64,000 bases of DNA from Apoda limacodes. Taxonomy: Eukaryota > Arthropoda > Insecta > Lepidoptera > Limacodidae. The notes below the pieces were generated by a model that saw only the letters and a program-made list of their open reading frames with translations, did not search any database and had not been told where the DNA came from. Each line of letters starts with the position of its first letter. Positions within the stretch are counted from its first letter, which is position 1. Below, in pieces: positions 34,601 through 45,504 of this stretch. The stretch covers positions 15,865,019 to 15,929,018 of the forward strand of contig OX291546.1 of NCBI GenBank assembly GCA_946406115.1, read 5' to 3'. A program made the translations under genes and the position numbers.

Positions 34601-37551
34601 GATTTAAATTATAGTTCTTTTAGTGTTTGCTATTGATTAGTGCAAAGCCTTTTAGAAATGCCAAATACATGTACTGTGTGTATGAACAATTCTAATAAAA
34701 GAAGGAAATTTCCTTTTTTACAAACCTAAAAGATCTTGACAGGTAAATAACTATATTTATAAATAATTACAATAGGAGGGTGAATCTCAAAAAATCGTAG
34801 GTACCTAGGATAATAATGATACATATAAACATGCATATTAATGTATACACATAAATATGCATAATTATATTATTGGTACCTCCCTACTGAATACAAATAA
34901 AATCAGAGATCTTTGTTAGGGTTCCATAGCCAAATGGCAAAAAGGTACCTTATTAATCCATCATGTCTGTCCGTCTATCCGTATGTCACAGTGTTATAAT
35001 TCCGCTTTCTTTGCATATGTAGATTGTGATGAAATAGAGATCTTTGTTAGGGTTCCATAGCCAAATGGCAAAAAGGTCCCTTATAAATCCATCATGTCTG
35101 TCCGTCTATCCGTATGTCACAGCGTTATAATTCCGCTATCTTTGCATATGTAGATTGTGATGAAATTTTACATAAAAAAATATTTAGGGGAAGCTCCATA
35201 CATTCAACTGAGGGACGAAATCTATATCAGCTATCTATTGATTTAATTTACAAAATGTGTCAGTTGAAAACATTACCAGCTTAGGAATGATTCTTGAAAC
35301 GTTGTTCTAAGCTATCAGTCTGGTGGGTTATTTAGACATGTGGCTTTATACAGCCATAATGCGACCCATGTTAACAAATGGTGTGAGAAGTTTAGTGGCC
35401 CCGAACTCAGTTAAGCACAGTAAACTATCTGCAAAGCCTGCAGTGCCTTGCCTGTTTGGCAACCACAGGCTGTATGAAAAGGACCCCTATGACAGCTCTA
35501 GAGGTCATTCTTTAAATCAGCCCCTTCACCTTGTTGGCAATGATGCGGCGGATCAGTTGGCAAAGAGAGGATCAGGCACTAAAATAATGGGATCTGAACC
35601 AATTGTGCAACTACCATTCACCTAACTCATGGTTTCGTGACAAAACCTTACAACTTTACAACAAACAGTGGGCAGAACAAGAGCACTGGAGTAAAACTAA
35701 GAATGTTCTCACATCACTGGACACAAATCTGTTGCACAAGCTGTTACAACTAAGAAAAAACTTACACTACATAGTTGGCATAATAACAGGTCACTGCCTG
35801 CTAAACAATTTTTTTTTCAATATTGACGTTACTGACAGTCCCCTATGCAGGGGCTGCATGGAAGCCAAAGAGACACCTTCTCACATGGTGCTACACTGCT
35901 TAAGTGTGAGTGGCCAACGGACAAAGCTCCTTAAGAATCCACAAATCATGAGAGAGGCACAAAATAACTTTAGATGCCTCCTTGATTTCTGGACAGAACA
36001 AAAATGGTATGAGTAACCAATGAGATAAATTGGTTCCCTACGTACAATGGCCCTATTATGAGGCTGAGTGCGGAAAAAATAAGTCCAACTAACTAAGGAT
36101 CCGGATTTGCATTTACTACCAAAGAGTCTTTGTTATCTTTTTATTATATTTGTTATATTATTGTGTTATTTGTCATTTTCTTCTTTGTAAGTTCTGTTTT
36201 TTTTTGTAAAGACCCTTAAATGTTTATGCTACAGATATTATTTCTACATAATTGAACTTTTGTTCTGCAGCACATCTCTAAAGGTTAAAAAAAGAAGATG
36301 GGTCACTGCAAGCCAAAGTCATCTTTAAGGTGGATACTCAGATTTCTGGCTAATATTACATTTTTAGTCACACCACTAGGTTTTCAGTAAAAAAAATATT
36401 GTAACAAAAAGGTGTACAGTAAAATTCTATCTGAAGCCCTTTAGATGACCACCCTACACAGCAACTTAGTTACCTAGTTGAAGGAAGGCCATTGAAAAAC
36501 ATTTTACATTTGTCAGAAGCAATAAGCACTGGTAGGATGCAAGGTACTCTTTTGGGGTCCTAGAAATCATACATGAATATCAGTAGCTTTAGCCTAAAAA
36601 AGATTAATGAGAAACAAAAGAAACAATAATTTTCAAAAAGCATATCTAATTGTTAAGTCAAAAGACTAGCCATAGTCAATCAGGCATTGCTCTGCGTCTG
36701 ACTAATTTTTATGATGGACATATCTAAAAAAAACTTTAAAACCCCTGGAGATGGGTGTGTATCATATCTAAAAATACATACATATATTCATATACTTTCG
36801 GTTCAGAAGGGTTTTGAAAGTAATTATCATTCTTTTAATCATTAACATTTCAATGCCCTTTTGTTTTACGAAAATCTAAGGAGGGACTATCAGTAACCAT
36901 ATTTAACTACAATTTTGAATATTTTTATATACATGCCAAAACGCAAAAAGATATGTTGCGTGCAGTAAATTCTGTAACAAAATTTAGTTTCAAGTCTACT
37001 TAAATTGAAACATAGGTAACTATTGTTGCTATAAACTTTGTCCTAGGGAAAAAGAGAAAGTTTCATGATTATTCATCCCTTTAGGTGAAAAACAATTTTT
37101 TTAAATCTAATTTTATTTTAATACAAAAGTATGAATGTTTATTTTTCGGAATAGCTACATAAGGTGCGTTCTATTGATGGCATTGAGATCTATGACATCG
37201 CATAGTCATTGAAATAGGTCTGTTCGCCTAATGAAAACAAACAATATGGCCATTCACTATTTTGACTGCTCTAACTTCTGAGCTTGCATATAATGCTTGT
37301 CAACAAAACGTCCCTATATTTTGAGCAATAAGATAGTATTTTTGTATAATTTTTTTTATAGGTTATGTGGTTATACACCTTCTTTATTTTAAATAATGCA
37401 TATTAAAAATACTTACCTCTTCATCATCATCATGCCTGTTCCTTTCTTTGATTCTGCTTTTATTTTTAAGGGAATTTATTTCTTCAATTTGATCAGCAAG
37501 TGCAACATTTTTTCCAACTTGTGATGGTTTAAATTTTTTTGCTTTACCCAT
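22660..37551 (-). CDS. bys: Bystin, 40S ribosome-assembly factor (8 exons, 427 aa)
   Basis: Exons: 37417-37551 (ATG at 37551), 32103-32220, 30751-30991, 30323-30479, 27980-28171, 26929-27137, 24819-24969, 22660-22740 (TAA). All have GT/AG sites and join in frame (1284 nt). The N-terminus [15 protein letters not shown] is basic; an Asp/Glu-rich stretch (about 85-120) follows. From about residue 165 the conserved bystin domain runs to the end: [116 protein letters not shown] and finally [14 protein letters not shown]. Bystin (Enp1 in yeast) is needed for late nuclear and nucleolar maturation of the 40S pre-subunit. The length fits animal bystins (about 435). Introns total over 13 kb and are full of transposons. 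Confidence 0.95.
24585..24690 (+). mobile_element. tRNA-derived SINE, 3' fragment (copy 3)
   Basis: Plus-strand words GATCGTGTGAGAAGAATCGTGCATACG, AAGTCTACAATCCGCAC, CCTCGACCAAGATGAGGGTAGG follow the order of the 3' half of the SINE at 7205-7500. Antisense to bystin, in its last intron. Confidence 0.6.
25990..26300. repeat. Unclassified interspersed repeat, copy 2
   Basis: Partner of 8560-8960; shares TTTTTAAAGCG, TTGCATTTGGTTGTT, TATAAGTTGTA and AAAAGTCAAAAAATG in the same order. Lies in the intron between bystin exons 6 and 7. Confidence 0.5.
26456..26895 (-). pseudogene. LINE 3' end (family with [18 protein letters not shown] motif), copy in bystin intron
   Basis: Minus-strand frames read [44 protein letters not shown], then [20 protein letters not shown] and [14 protein letters not shown]...GVASVHRP. 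This is the C-terminal part of a common lepidopteran endonuclease/reverse-transcriptase LINE, ending in GCCACCTTAGTGGTATAAAAAAA. 5' truncated, frame broken near 26675. Its 5' edge lies about 35 bases from the bystin exon 6 donor, in sense with the gene. Confidence 0.8.
28440..29545 (-). mobile_element. Tc1-like DNA transposon remnant
   Basis: Ends CACTCCCGGGCACATCTATC (28440) and its inverted partner finishing TAGATGTGTCCGGGAGTG (29545). Further inverted similarity extends inward about 110 bp (GCAGTTATGAAGCTGGCA/TGCCAGCTTCATAACTGC). The right flank is TA; the left flank is TG, perhaps a mutated TA. Inside, minus-strand frames show the end of a Tc1-family transposase: DWPARSPDM and [20 protein letters not shown] (about 28688-28870), ending GGNTCY stop. 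Most of the transposase is deleted. Lies in the intron between bystin exons 4 and 5. Confidence 0.8.
31105..31475 (-). pseudogene. LINE 3' end (same family as 26456-26895), decayed copy
   Basis: On the plus strand GGTGGCAAATAACAAACGGT, CTATGGACGCTAGC, TTCTTTCTTGAAGCACCCCAT, TAGGTTCTAAG and CGTGGGAAGTTCGAACAATTCTTC match the minus-strand LINE tail at 26456-26895 in order. Many indels. In bystin intron 2. Confidence 0.7.
31735..31990. mobile_element. Foldback MITE, copy 1 (partner at 61645-61800)
   Basis: AAAAAGATACTAAAAAGG...AATTACAGTTTAAAGTTGG on the left is mirrored by CCAAACTGTAATTCAGAT...CCTTTTAGTGTATCTTTTTG on the right, so the element folds on itself; outer TTTTTAACAAAA/TTTTGTTAAAAA also pair. 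The same arms occur at 61645-61800. No ORF. In bystin intron 2. Confidence 0.65.
32053..32097. repeat. Partial tandem duplication of the 3' end of bystin exon 2
   Basis: GAAGCCTGGAGTTGGAC...TTATTTGGAAATGGTGCACTTT (from 32055) repeats, with a few changes, the exon 2 sequence from 32111 (GAAGCCTGGAGTTGGAC...TTTATTTGGAGATGGTCCACTTT), offset by 56 bp. The duplicated part lacks the donor GTATGT and lies in intron 2. Confidence 0.75.
32985..33830 (-). pseudogene. RTE-like LINE reverse-transcriptase fragment
   Basis: Minus-strand frames contain [14 protein letters not shown] (about 33425-33475) and [25 protein letters not shown] (about 33210-33300). These are the RT catalytic landmarks (xDYEKAFD and QGDxISPKLF) of the RTE/BovB-like LINEs common in Lepidoptera. 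The FADD region downstream is frameshifted (33150-33185). Several other frameshifts. Located in bystin intron 1, sense to the gene. Confidence 0.8.
34658..34742 (+). pseudogene. THAP-like zinc-finger first exon of a P-type transposase (broken)
   Basis: ATG at 34658 reads [20 protein letters not shown], with a C-x2-C pair at the very N-terminus and a hydrophobic end, as in THAP domains. A frameshift of one or two bases in the T run (34713-34719) is needed to reach KDLDR, which is followed by AG|GTAAAT, a good splice donor. P-element transposases begin with a THAP domain in a short first exon. The later exons are gone. Confidence 0.5.
34905..35166. repeat. 131-bp tandem repeat, two units, inside the P-type element
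   Basis: AGAGATCTTTGTTAGGGTTC at 34905 and again at 35036, both followed by CATAGCCAAATGGCAAAAAG, ATCCATCATGTCTGTCCGTC and ATTGTGATGAAAT. The units are nearly identical, so the duplication is recent. The sequence itself is a common lepidopteran interspersed motif. Confidence 0.85.
36075..37410. other. Bystin intron 1, 5' portion, nothing further recognised
   Basis: AT-rich, no ORF with recognisable similarity, no transposon ends identified. Confidence 0.4.
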
Positions 37552-37857
37552 TTCATACAAATATTTTAAGAATTCAGAGAAGTTGAAAGATTGCAGCTAA
37601 AATAGTATCTGTCTTATGCGTAACAATAATTTATAATAAAGTTATTTTTATGTAAAATAAACTTTTTGACATATTTTTATAGGTTAAGTAAGACTGTGTT
37701 GCCAATCCATACCGAAATTTAAGAAAGTCTAAAAAAAAATTAAATCCCCCTAAAAGCTCCTAGTTAGGTACGGTTCTCAAATAATTCTTTCATAGGTGGT
37801 GCCTAACACGGTAACTATGATAGGTTGGTTCGAGATTTAATCTCATCAATTAATTTG

Positions 37858-40800
37858 ATGAGCTCACCGAATTGGGCAATTCGAACATGGATCGCTTACA
37901 GTCTCTAACAGAGAAAGGTGCATTTAATATTACTACCGACAGAAATGCTAGCTTATGTGAGCAGACTTGTTGCAAAAAAAATCAAGACAACAAGTTCATC
38001 CGATATTTCGACCAGAGGTCCACAATATTTCTGCACCAGTCAATTCTCGTGATATTAATGATTCTAAGAAACCTTCACCGAGAACAATCATTATATCAGA
38101 TAAACTAGGGCAAGGCTTAGGTTCTCTCCTAAGCAATTATTTGGACCATAATGTGATAAAATGTGTCCTCCGGGTATTACATTCAATAGTTTGATAAGAA
38201 ACATTGACGTGAACAAACTAAATAGCGACACAACTGTAGTCATCTTGTTTGGAAATACCATGAGCCTGAGAAAAAAAAGACTTGACTACAGGAACAGGAA
38301 TTAATTATTTAGATCAAGTTCAAGAGAAATCGAAGTGTAAATTTATTATATGTGGTTTTCCGTATTCTATGAGCTTAACCACAGAACAGAACAATTATAT
38401 ATCAGACTTAAATGGTCATTTGTATTATTGAACTTGCCGTTATAGTGACATTTTTACTTATTTCGATGTTAATAAATTTATATATAATTTTAAACTTAAT
38501 TGGGGCAATATTTCAAATCTACCTTTAAACTAAATAACATGACAATAAGTAAGGTCGATCATTTTAATATTGTCCACCAGAATATACAGGGAATTACTTG
38601 GCATAGAATTGGAAATCGGCCTTTTTCTAAAAAGTTACAATATTAATGTCTTATGCTTAACTGAGCATTGGCTTTAAAGGCATCAATTAGCTTTAAATTT
38701 CTTAGATAACTGTTTTGCTAGTAACTTTGTCAGAAAGTCAGCCATACGTGGTGGCTCATTAATTCTTGTTAAAAATTGTATAAAATTTAAAGAACATAAA
38801 GACATATTAGTGTTATCAATTGAACGTATTATTGAAATATCTTGTGTTGAGCTGGAACATTTAATAGTTATTTGTTTATACCGCCCTGCCTCCTCAATCT
38901 ATAATCAATTTGAAACTATAATGGAGGACGCATTAAGGATAGTGTCATACAGCAAAAAACATATTATAGTATGTGGCGACTTTAATGTTAACATACTTGA
39001 AAAATCACCTACAGCTTTACGATTGATAAATCTATTCAAATGTTTTGACCTCATTAACCTGTTTTACGAACCAACCAGAATCACTGCTAGTTTTGTGGAG
39101 AAATCGATTACTACTTATATAATAATTTAAAGAAAATATCAAATTTTAAAATTTGTATTCCTATGACACATTCTCGATTAGATCGTTTTAAAGAGAACAT
39201 AAGTAATAAGATGTACTCTTTTCAATTCCCATACGATAACCCAAATGATAATTATAGTTATCTATTTAATTTTATAAAACACGAGTTTGACCAAATTTTT
39301 AAAACAAAGCTAGTTAAGGAAAACAGTAATTTAAAATTTAGTGATTGGGCCTCAGTTGGTATTTATAAAAGTAGAGAAAAACTTTATGAATTATATGACC
39401 TAAAAAATATAATCATGTACCATCTTTCATTGAAAACGTGAAAAAATACACTAAATTGTTCTAAAAAGTATGTAAGGCTGCCAAATCAAAGACCATAAGT
39501 GATAAAATTAAATTTTCTAAGAATAAAATCAAGGTAACTTGGAATGTTATCAAGAATGAAACCGGTACAATTACGAATCCACTTAAAAAAGACTTCGGTA
39601 TTAAGGTTGACGGTACAATGATAAAAACTAATACTGATGTCGCAAATGCGTTTTAAAAGTTCTTTACTAATATACCTATGACATCAACGAACTCAGTAAA
39701 TTCTTTGCCTTTAAAATCCTTAACAATTTTAAAAAGACATATAAATTTAAATAATATTCAATTCAAATTTAAACATGTTATGCCAAAAGACATAGTAAAA
39801 TTTATAAATCGCTGAACTTAAAAAAATCCGGGGATCTGTGGGGTTTATCAGTTAATGTTCTAAATGGCATTATAGACACATTAGCTCCTTTTTTGGCAGT
39901 TTTCTTTAATAAATGTCTAGACGATGGTGTATTCCTTGATTTAATGAAGATAAGTATGATTATACCACTTTTAAAATCTGGTAGCATAAAAGAAATAAAT
40001 AATTTTAGACCCATTTCTATTTGCCTGCACTCAGTAAGATTTTTGAAAAAATTATGTTAAATCAACTATTACAATACTTTACTACAAACAAATTATTTTA
40101 CAGTGAACAATATGGTTTTACAAAAGGTCGCTCAACTACTGATGCAGGTGTATCATTAATGATGCACATATTCTCAGCTTGGGAAAATCATCAAAATGCA
40201 ATTGGAGTCTTTTGCGACCTATCCAAGGCTTTTAACTGCGTCGAACATGAGACTCTTACTCGCAAATTAGAATATTACGGTGTAAAAGAATCTGCACTTG
40301 ATCTTATATCTTCTTACCTAAGTTGCAGAACACAAATAATTGACATAAATGGTACAAAATCCTCAGGATCAGCAGTGATAATGGGGGCTCCACAAGGATC
40401 GATATTGGGGCCGTTTGCCTTATTTTGTTAATAAATTTTGTAAAGTAGTTTTGTTTGCTGATGACACCTCCTTAATATTTAATGTTGATAGGAAGAAAGA
40501 AAACTATGAAGATGTCAATGATGCCTTTTCAGCAATACTTAATTGGTTTGCAGTAAACAATCTTTTGCTTAATTCCAAAAAAACCAAGTGCATCAAATTT
40601 GCTTTACCAGATGTTCGAAACCTTAACACTAAATTAAGCTTAAATGGAGACAGTTTGGATTAGATTGATTCAACTATGTTTCTGGGCGTCACATTGGATC
40701 CCAAACTGCAATGGAATACACATATCTCTATACTTGCTGGAAAACTTAGCTCAGCTGCCTTCTCTGTTAAGAAAGTCAGGCAACTAACTAATTCTGAAAC

Positions 40801-41036
40801 TGCCCGCTTAGTTTATTTTAGTTATTTTCACAGCATCATGTCATATGGAATTCTCTTGTGAGGCATAGCAACTGATATAGAGTCAATTTTCATATTACAA
40901 AAAAGAGCTATTAGGTCTATCTATAACTTGAAACCACAGGATTCCCTCAGAGAAGTTTTTAAGAACATCGGCATTTAAACTATGACAGCACATTATCTTT
41001 ATGCAAATTTAATGTATGTTCGTAGAGTAGGTATAA
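37858..41036 (+). pseudogene. Jockey-like LINE copy 1 (ORF1 remnant, endonuclease, RT), oldest of three
   Basis: A broken ORF1 (37872-38290; IIISDKLGQGLGSLLSNYLD, later DTTVVILFGN) precedes ORF2 starting about 38540 (DHFNIVHQNIQG). The endonuclease part includes LEHLIVICLYRPAS and KHIIVCGDFNVNILE (about 38850-39000). The RT runs from 39830 with LAVFFNKCLDDGVF, EQYGFTKGRSTTDAG, AIGVFCDLSKAFN, GAPQGSILGP and FADDTSLIF (about 40450). It ends in the thumb region at about 41030. At least eight stops or frameshifts; the 3' tail is missing, apparently cut where the next LINE begins. Related copies lie at 48403 and 51975. Confidence 0.85.
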
Positions 41037-41099
41037 AATGTTATTTTCATACGGCAAAAAATGGCATTGTGGGCATTTTACTTTATTATTTTTCATATA

Positions 41100-44000
41100 G
41101 TAAAACTCTATAGGCATGGAGCTTTTTTTTTCTCTTCCGCTCTTTATCCCCCCGTCCGATCACGGCACGGTCGAAAAACTATTGTTAGGCGGCCTATCCG
41201 GATAGCGAGATTAGTCTCAACGACCTCCCTTAATTGGGCATCCCCCACAACACGACGCCGACGTCCCCAGTTTCGTCGGCAAACTAACGGATACACGAGG
41301 TATCAAAGAGTGCCAGGGCGCTTAACGCCCCCACTCCCTCGCAATCGTAACTAGGAACTCCCCTCCTGGCGCTGACTCACCTTTGGGTTCGAGACTCACA
41401 ATGGTCGAAGAGACGATCCCAAGAGCGACAACCCAAGCCGAGGCTCACCCGCGGGCTCACATCTTCAGAGTCTCGCCCCAAAAGCTGGGTGGAGCAGTAA
41501 TGGCTGCATCAGTCAACTGCATATACAGTCAGAAAAAAAATAAATACTTCTGCTCTTTATTTCTTTATAGTCGTTATGCGATTTTTAGAAGTGACAGGGA
41601 CCGCATTGCATCTCAAAAGAGAGATGGCGGGGGCGTACTGGTGGCGGTGCGACACTAGCTAGGGGCTACGCGCTGCGTGCACGCCGCCGCGTTCGCGCTG
41701 CAGTCCGTGCCATCTGTGGAACAAGTTATTATTGAGATACCTACAGGTCGGTACCAGAAACACTAAAAAGTGCTGTATGTATACCTCCTAGGCTTCACCC
41801 AGATATATATGCAAGGCATTTTGAAAACCTACAGGAGCTACTTGGGGTGGATTACATTGACACATACTGGGTTGTAGGAGATTATAATCTATGTAATCTG
41901 GATTGGTTCGATTATGATACTTACAACATACATATTTCTACTTCTAATTTTTCGCCACCTAATATATATTATGAGAATTTCATGTCAATCTTAAAGCTGT
42001 ACCAAATTAATGAATTTAGAAATACAAAACATAAAATACTTGACCTATTTATATCTAACACACCAGACTGTATAGGGAATGCTGTGTGCTCACCTCTTGT
42101 ACCACCTGGCCCGCATCACCCGTCGTTTATGGTCTCCATGCCCTTTAAGGACTCACGCCCGCCTATGATGCCTAAATCCAAATATAGATACTGTTTTCAC
42201 AAAGCTGATTATCTAAACATTAATAAATACCTGCAAAACCAAAACTGGAATAAATTATTTAATAATCTGTCCCCGGAAGCAGCAGTATCTCTATTTTATG
42301 ACATTTTATATGGATGCATAAAAAAATATGTTTCTTATAAACGAAAAGTTGATAGCTCTTATCCTAATTGGCTTACGCCTTCTCTCATACATTTATTTAA
42401 AAATAAAAATCAGGCCTGGACCAAATGGAAAAAATATATAACAAATCTGATTACGAAATTTTTTCTCTATACAGAGCACGATTTAAAAAAATATCCAAAC
42501 TCTGTTATGAAAGATATATAAATACAGTAGAAACTAATATACACAAAAATTCAAAGTATTTTTGGTCTTTTTTTAGAAATGACAGAAAAAAAAACGGTAT
42601 ACCTAATGTTATGGAGTATGGCAAGGAAATTGCAAGCAATCCACAGGAAGTCTGCAATTTATTATCTTCATACTTGCAGCTTCTATGTTGCCTAAAGATT
42701 ATTCCGTTGAACAAATTGTAATTAATAACACATGTGACTTGAATATACATAATATTAATATTACTACCATAATCGTTTGGGAAACTTTCGTCGCTACTTA
42801 GACGTGACGAAAGGGACGGGACCGGATGGTGTACTTCCAATCTTCCTAAAAGCCCTGCAGATATCTTGAGCGTACCTATTGCCATACTGTTTAATTTATG
42901 TTAATCTAAGGGTTCCATGCCTACAATCTGGAAAGCTGCTAATATTGTCCCTGTTCACAAAAATGGATCCTTGGCAAAGTTGACCATTACCGTCCCATAT
43001 CCATGATCTCCAGCCTGTCAACACTTTTTGAAAGGATTATACATAATGAAATATACCCCATTTTACACCATAAATTAATTGCTCAACAACATGGTTTCGT
43101 CAAAAATAGATCTACAGTGACAAACTTGTTAGTTTATAACACTGACTTATTTAATAACATTGATAATAATAAACAAACAGATTGCATATATACGGACTTT
43201 CAAAAAGCTTTTGACCGAGTGGATCATAAAATTCTATTGGACAAAATTGCTTATAATGGTATTCGAGGTAATTTGTGGAGGTGGTTCAAGTCATTTTACA
43301 CAAATCGCACACAAAGAGTAGTTTTAAATGGTATTTTATCTGAGTATGTACATATCACATCTGGAGTACCTCAAGGATCAATTTTGGGCCCTTTGCTTTT
43401 TTTTATTTTTATTAATGATATTAGTAAATGTTTTAACCATACCAAATATCTATTATACGCCGATGATTTAAAAATATATCATACAATTCAGTCTGTAGAT
43501 GATGGAAATAATCTACAATCAGATTTTGATCGTTTAATTGAAAAGTGTTTGTCTAATAAATTAAGAAATTAAGCTTAAGTATAAATAATTTTAAAACTAT
43601 CATATTTTCTAAGAAAACCAATACTGTAAAATCAGATTATAAACTCTTTAACAATTCTTTAACAAAAGTAGATGCTATCAGAGATCTTGGTGTAACCATG
43701 GACAGCAAAATACATTTCCATACTCATGTCTGCGAAATAGTAAATAATGCATACAAGTTATATGGTTTTATAATGCGTTCAGGTAACGAATTTAAAAACG
43801 CAAAAACGTTTATACACTTATACAAATCATTGGTTCGACCTCAATTGGAATACGCTGTATCTATTTGAAATACGCTTTATAAGAAATATGTAAATGCTAT
43901 TGAACAAGTACAAAAAAAATATCTTCGTACTATGTATTACAAACTACTTGGTAAACGCTTGTCTTACTCACAACTCTTGAATATATATAAACTTTTGGAT

Positions 44001-44608
44001 TTAAAATCAAGAAGAACATTTTTGGAATTACTAGTTTTATATATACTCTGTCATAACAAATTTTATTGTATTGAGTTAAATAACAGCTTGTGTTATAGTG
44101 TGCCCACTCGTAGTTGTCCTCAACGTGTGGTGCGCCCTCATAAGCTGTTTGCTGTGGGCCGATGCCGCACCAACGCTGGTGAGCGCGTGCCACTACGTCG
44201 CGCTGTCGCATCTTACAATAGTCAGTTTAATAAGGACGTAGATATTCTCTATGTATCTGAAGGAACCTTTAGAAAATAAATGTTAGACAGTTTAAATTGT
44301 TTATCATAAATCTGCTTAGTACTGTAGCTTTTTATTAAGGTTAATTCTTCAATTTTTTTTTCATGTATTATTTTTATATTTGTTTTGTTTTGTTTCTTTT
44401 TAAAGTTATGAAAACCTAAAAAAAAGGAAATAAAAAATAATAATATATAGGTAGCTAGACTGTTAGTATCCGCTCTATATTCTGTTATTATTCATTTGTG
44501 GTTTATGGTGTAGGTTACATTTATACTTATTTGTTAATTGCTATTTTATGTTATAATTTGTGAATGTAAGTGTTTATAAACCCCAATAAAAAAAAAAAAA
44601 AAAAAAAA
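41100..44608 (+). pseudogene. Second LINE (Jockey/CR1 group) with poly(A) tail
   Basis: GC-rich 5' part to about 41660, then endonuclease pieces (DRDRIASQKRDGGGVLVAV; WVVGDYNLCNLDWFDYD at about 41866-41918; ILDLFISNTPD). RT follows: NRSTVTNLLVYN, CIYTDFQKAFDRVDHKIL, SGVPQGSILGPLLF, YADDLKIYHT (43110-43480). A C-terminal part ends at the stop 44277-44279. An A-rich tail (AATAAAAAA..., about 44586-44608) closes the element. Frameshifts at about 41660, 41770, 42500, 42740 and 43570. The copy is nearly full length and less decayed than its left neighbour. Confidence 0.85.
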
Positions 44609-44609
44609 T

Positions 44610-45210
44610 TCGATACATGACATTTTGAACCAATTTTTTAATAAGGGAGATAACCCCCAGCAAAAAATTATTGCCAGATCTTGCCACGTTTATAAGCTAT
44701 TTCGATGGTCATTTTTACAAATAGATTGGAAATCTTCTTGCCTTTATTGAACGATTTTCAACCACTTGCATAGGGGGGTTACGACACTATAGCACATTCA
44801 AACAGTGAGGCAGACTATACAAAAGACGTCTCTCTGGCAATGCGTCTAGGTGTTTGAGATGTTTGTGTGATTCGGCAACGAAATTAGTTTTACAAAACAT
44901 TCAAACATGACCTATCCAGCTACAAAAAGGAGTGAACCTGTTTATCATGTCCTCGAAACTGTTTACAATGTCACTGATGTTTTTAAGTCTTGATAACTGG
45001 AAAGGACAAGGCATAAGTAAATGTAAACAGCGAGTAAATCTCACACCTACAATTTTCTGACGATGATATTATAGTCCAGTTGGGTAAAAATCATTTCGAA
45101 AAAGAAGCCGATAAAGAGGAACTATTTAGGTTGGGCAGGATTTAGGAAGCTTTGTCACGTCTTTACGTTGTCCATTCAGCAGTGCTCTTACCTGCTCTCT
45201 CTGGGACAAG
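44610..45210. other. Intergenic, nothing recognised
   Basis: No exon or transposon terminus identified between the LINE poly(A) tail and the Helitron. Confidence 0.4.
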
Positions 45211-45213
45211 TAG

Positions 45214-45504
45214 TCCATACTAATATCATAAATGCTGTCTGTCTATTTTCTCACATAGGCTACTTGAAAACGTCAAGTGTGAGTCGTTTTTTTTCTATAA
45301 TTGAGGAGTTGCCGTGTAAATCCTACACCGCTAACCGCGGGAAAATTTGGCATGGAGATAGTTTGAGTGTATAGGAAGGACATAGGTTACTTGAAAACGT
45401 CAAGCGTGAGTCGGACTTTTTCTAAAATAAAGAAGATGCCGTTGAAATCGGGAACACCGATAACCGAATTACGGGCGGGCAAAACCGCGGGCAAAAGCTA
45501 CTAG
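45214..45504 (+). mobile_element. Non-autonomous Helitron, internally duplicated
   Basis: Starts TCCATACTAATATCATAAATG and ends GCGGGCAAAAGCTACTAG, fitting the Helitron TC...CTAG rule and matching the element at 63179-63422. The core (GGCTACTTGAAAACGTCAAG, GTGAGTCG) occurs twice, at about 45257 and 45385, showing an internal tandem duplication. No Rep/helicase coding sequence. Confidence 0.7.

Larger units (their letters stand above)
34417..35340 (+). mobile_element. P-superfamily DNA transposon derivative, non-autonomous
   Basis: The left end CATGACTATATAACCTAC-AGACTGATAGCTT (34417-34448) and the inverse of the right end CATGTCTAAATAACCCACCAGACTGATAGCTT (35309-35340) form about 31-bp imperfect inverted repeats starting CATG and containing AATAAC/ATAACC, as in Drosophila P. 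The host LINE word TGGCTTTA appears at 34406-34413 and again at 35341-35348, consistent with an 8-bp target duplication apart from three extra bases on the left. Inside is a broken THAP-like exon. 924 bp; no full transposase. Confidence 0.65.
33990..36070 (+). pseudogene. LOA/R1-like LINE remnant with RNase H tail, split by a P-type element
   Basis: The frame 33998-34416 holds the RT thumb region: [57 protein letters not shown]. After the inserted element, 35341 resumes with [11 protein letters not shown] and continues to the end of an RNase H domain ([16 protein letters not shown], about 35532-35580). A C-terminal part with a zinc-knuckle-like [18 protein letters not shown] (about 35848-35900) and [12 protein letters not shown] follows. 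Most of the RNase H core is deleted (after about 35400). RT plus RNase H with this tail suggests the LOA/R1/I group. In bystin intron 1, antisense. Confidence 0.75.
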
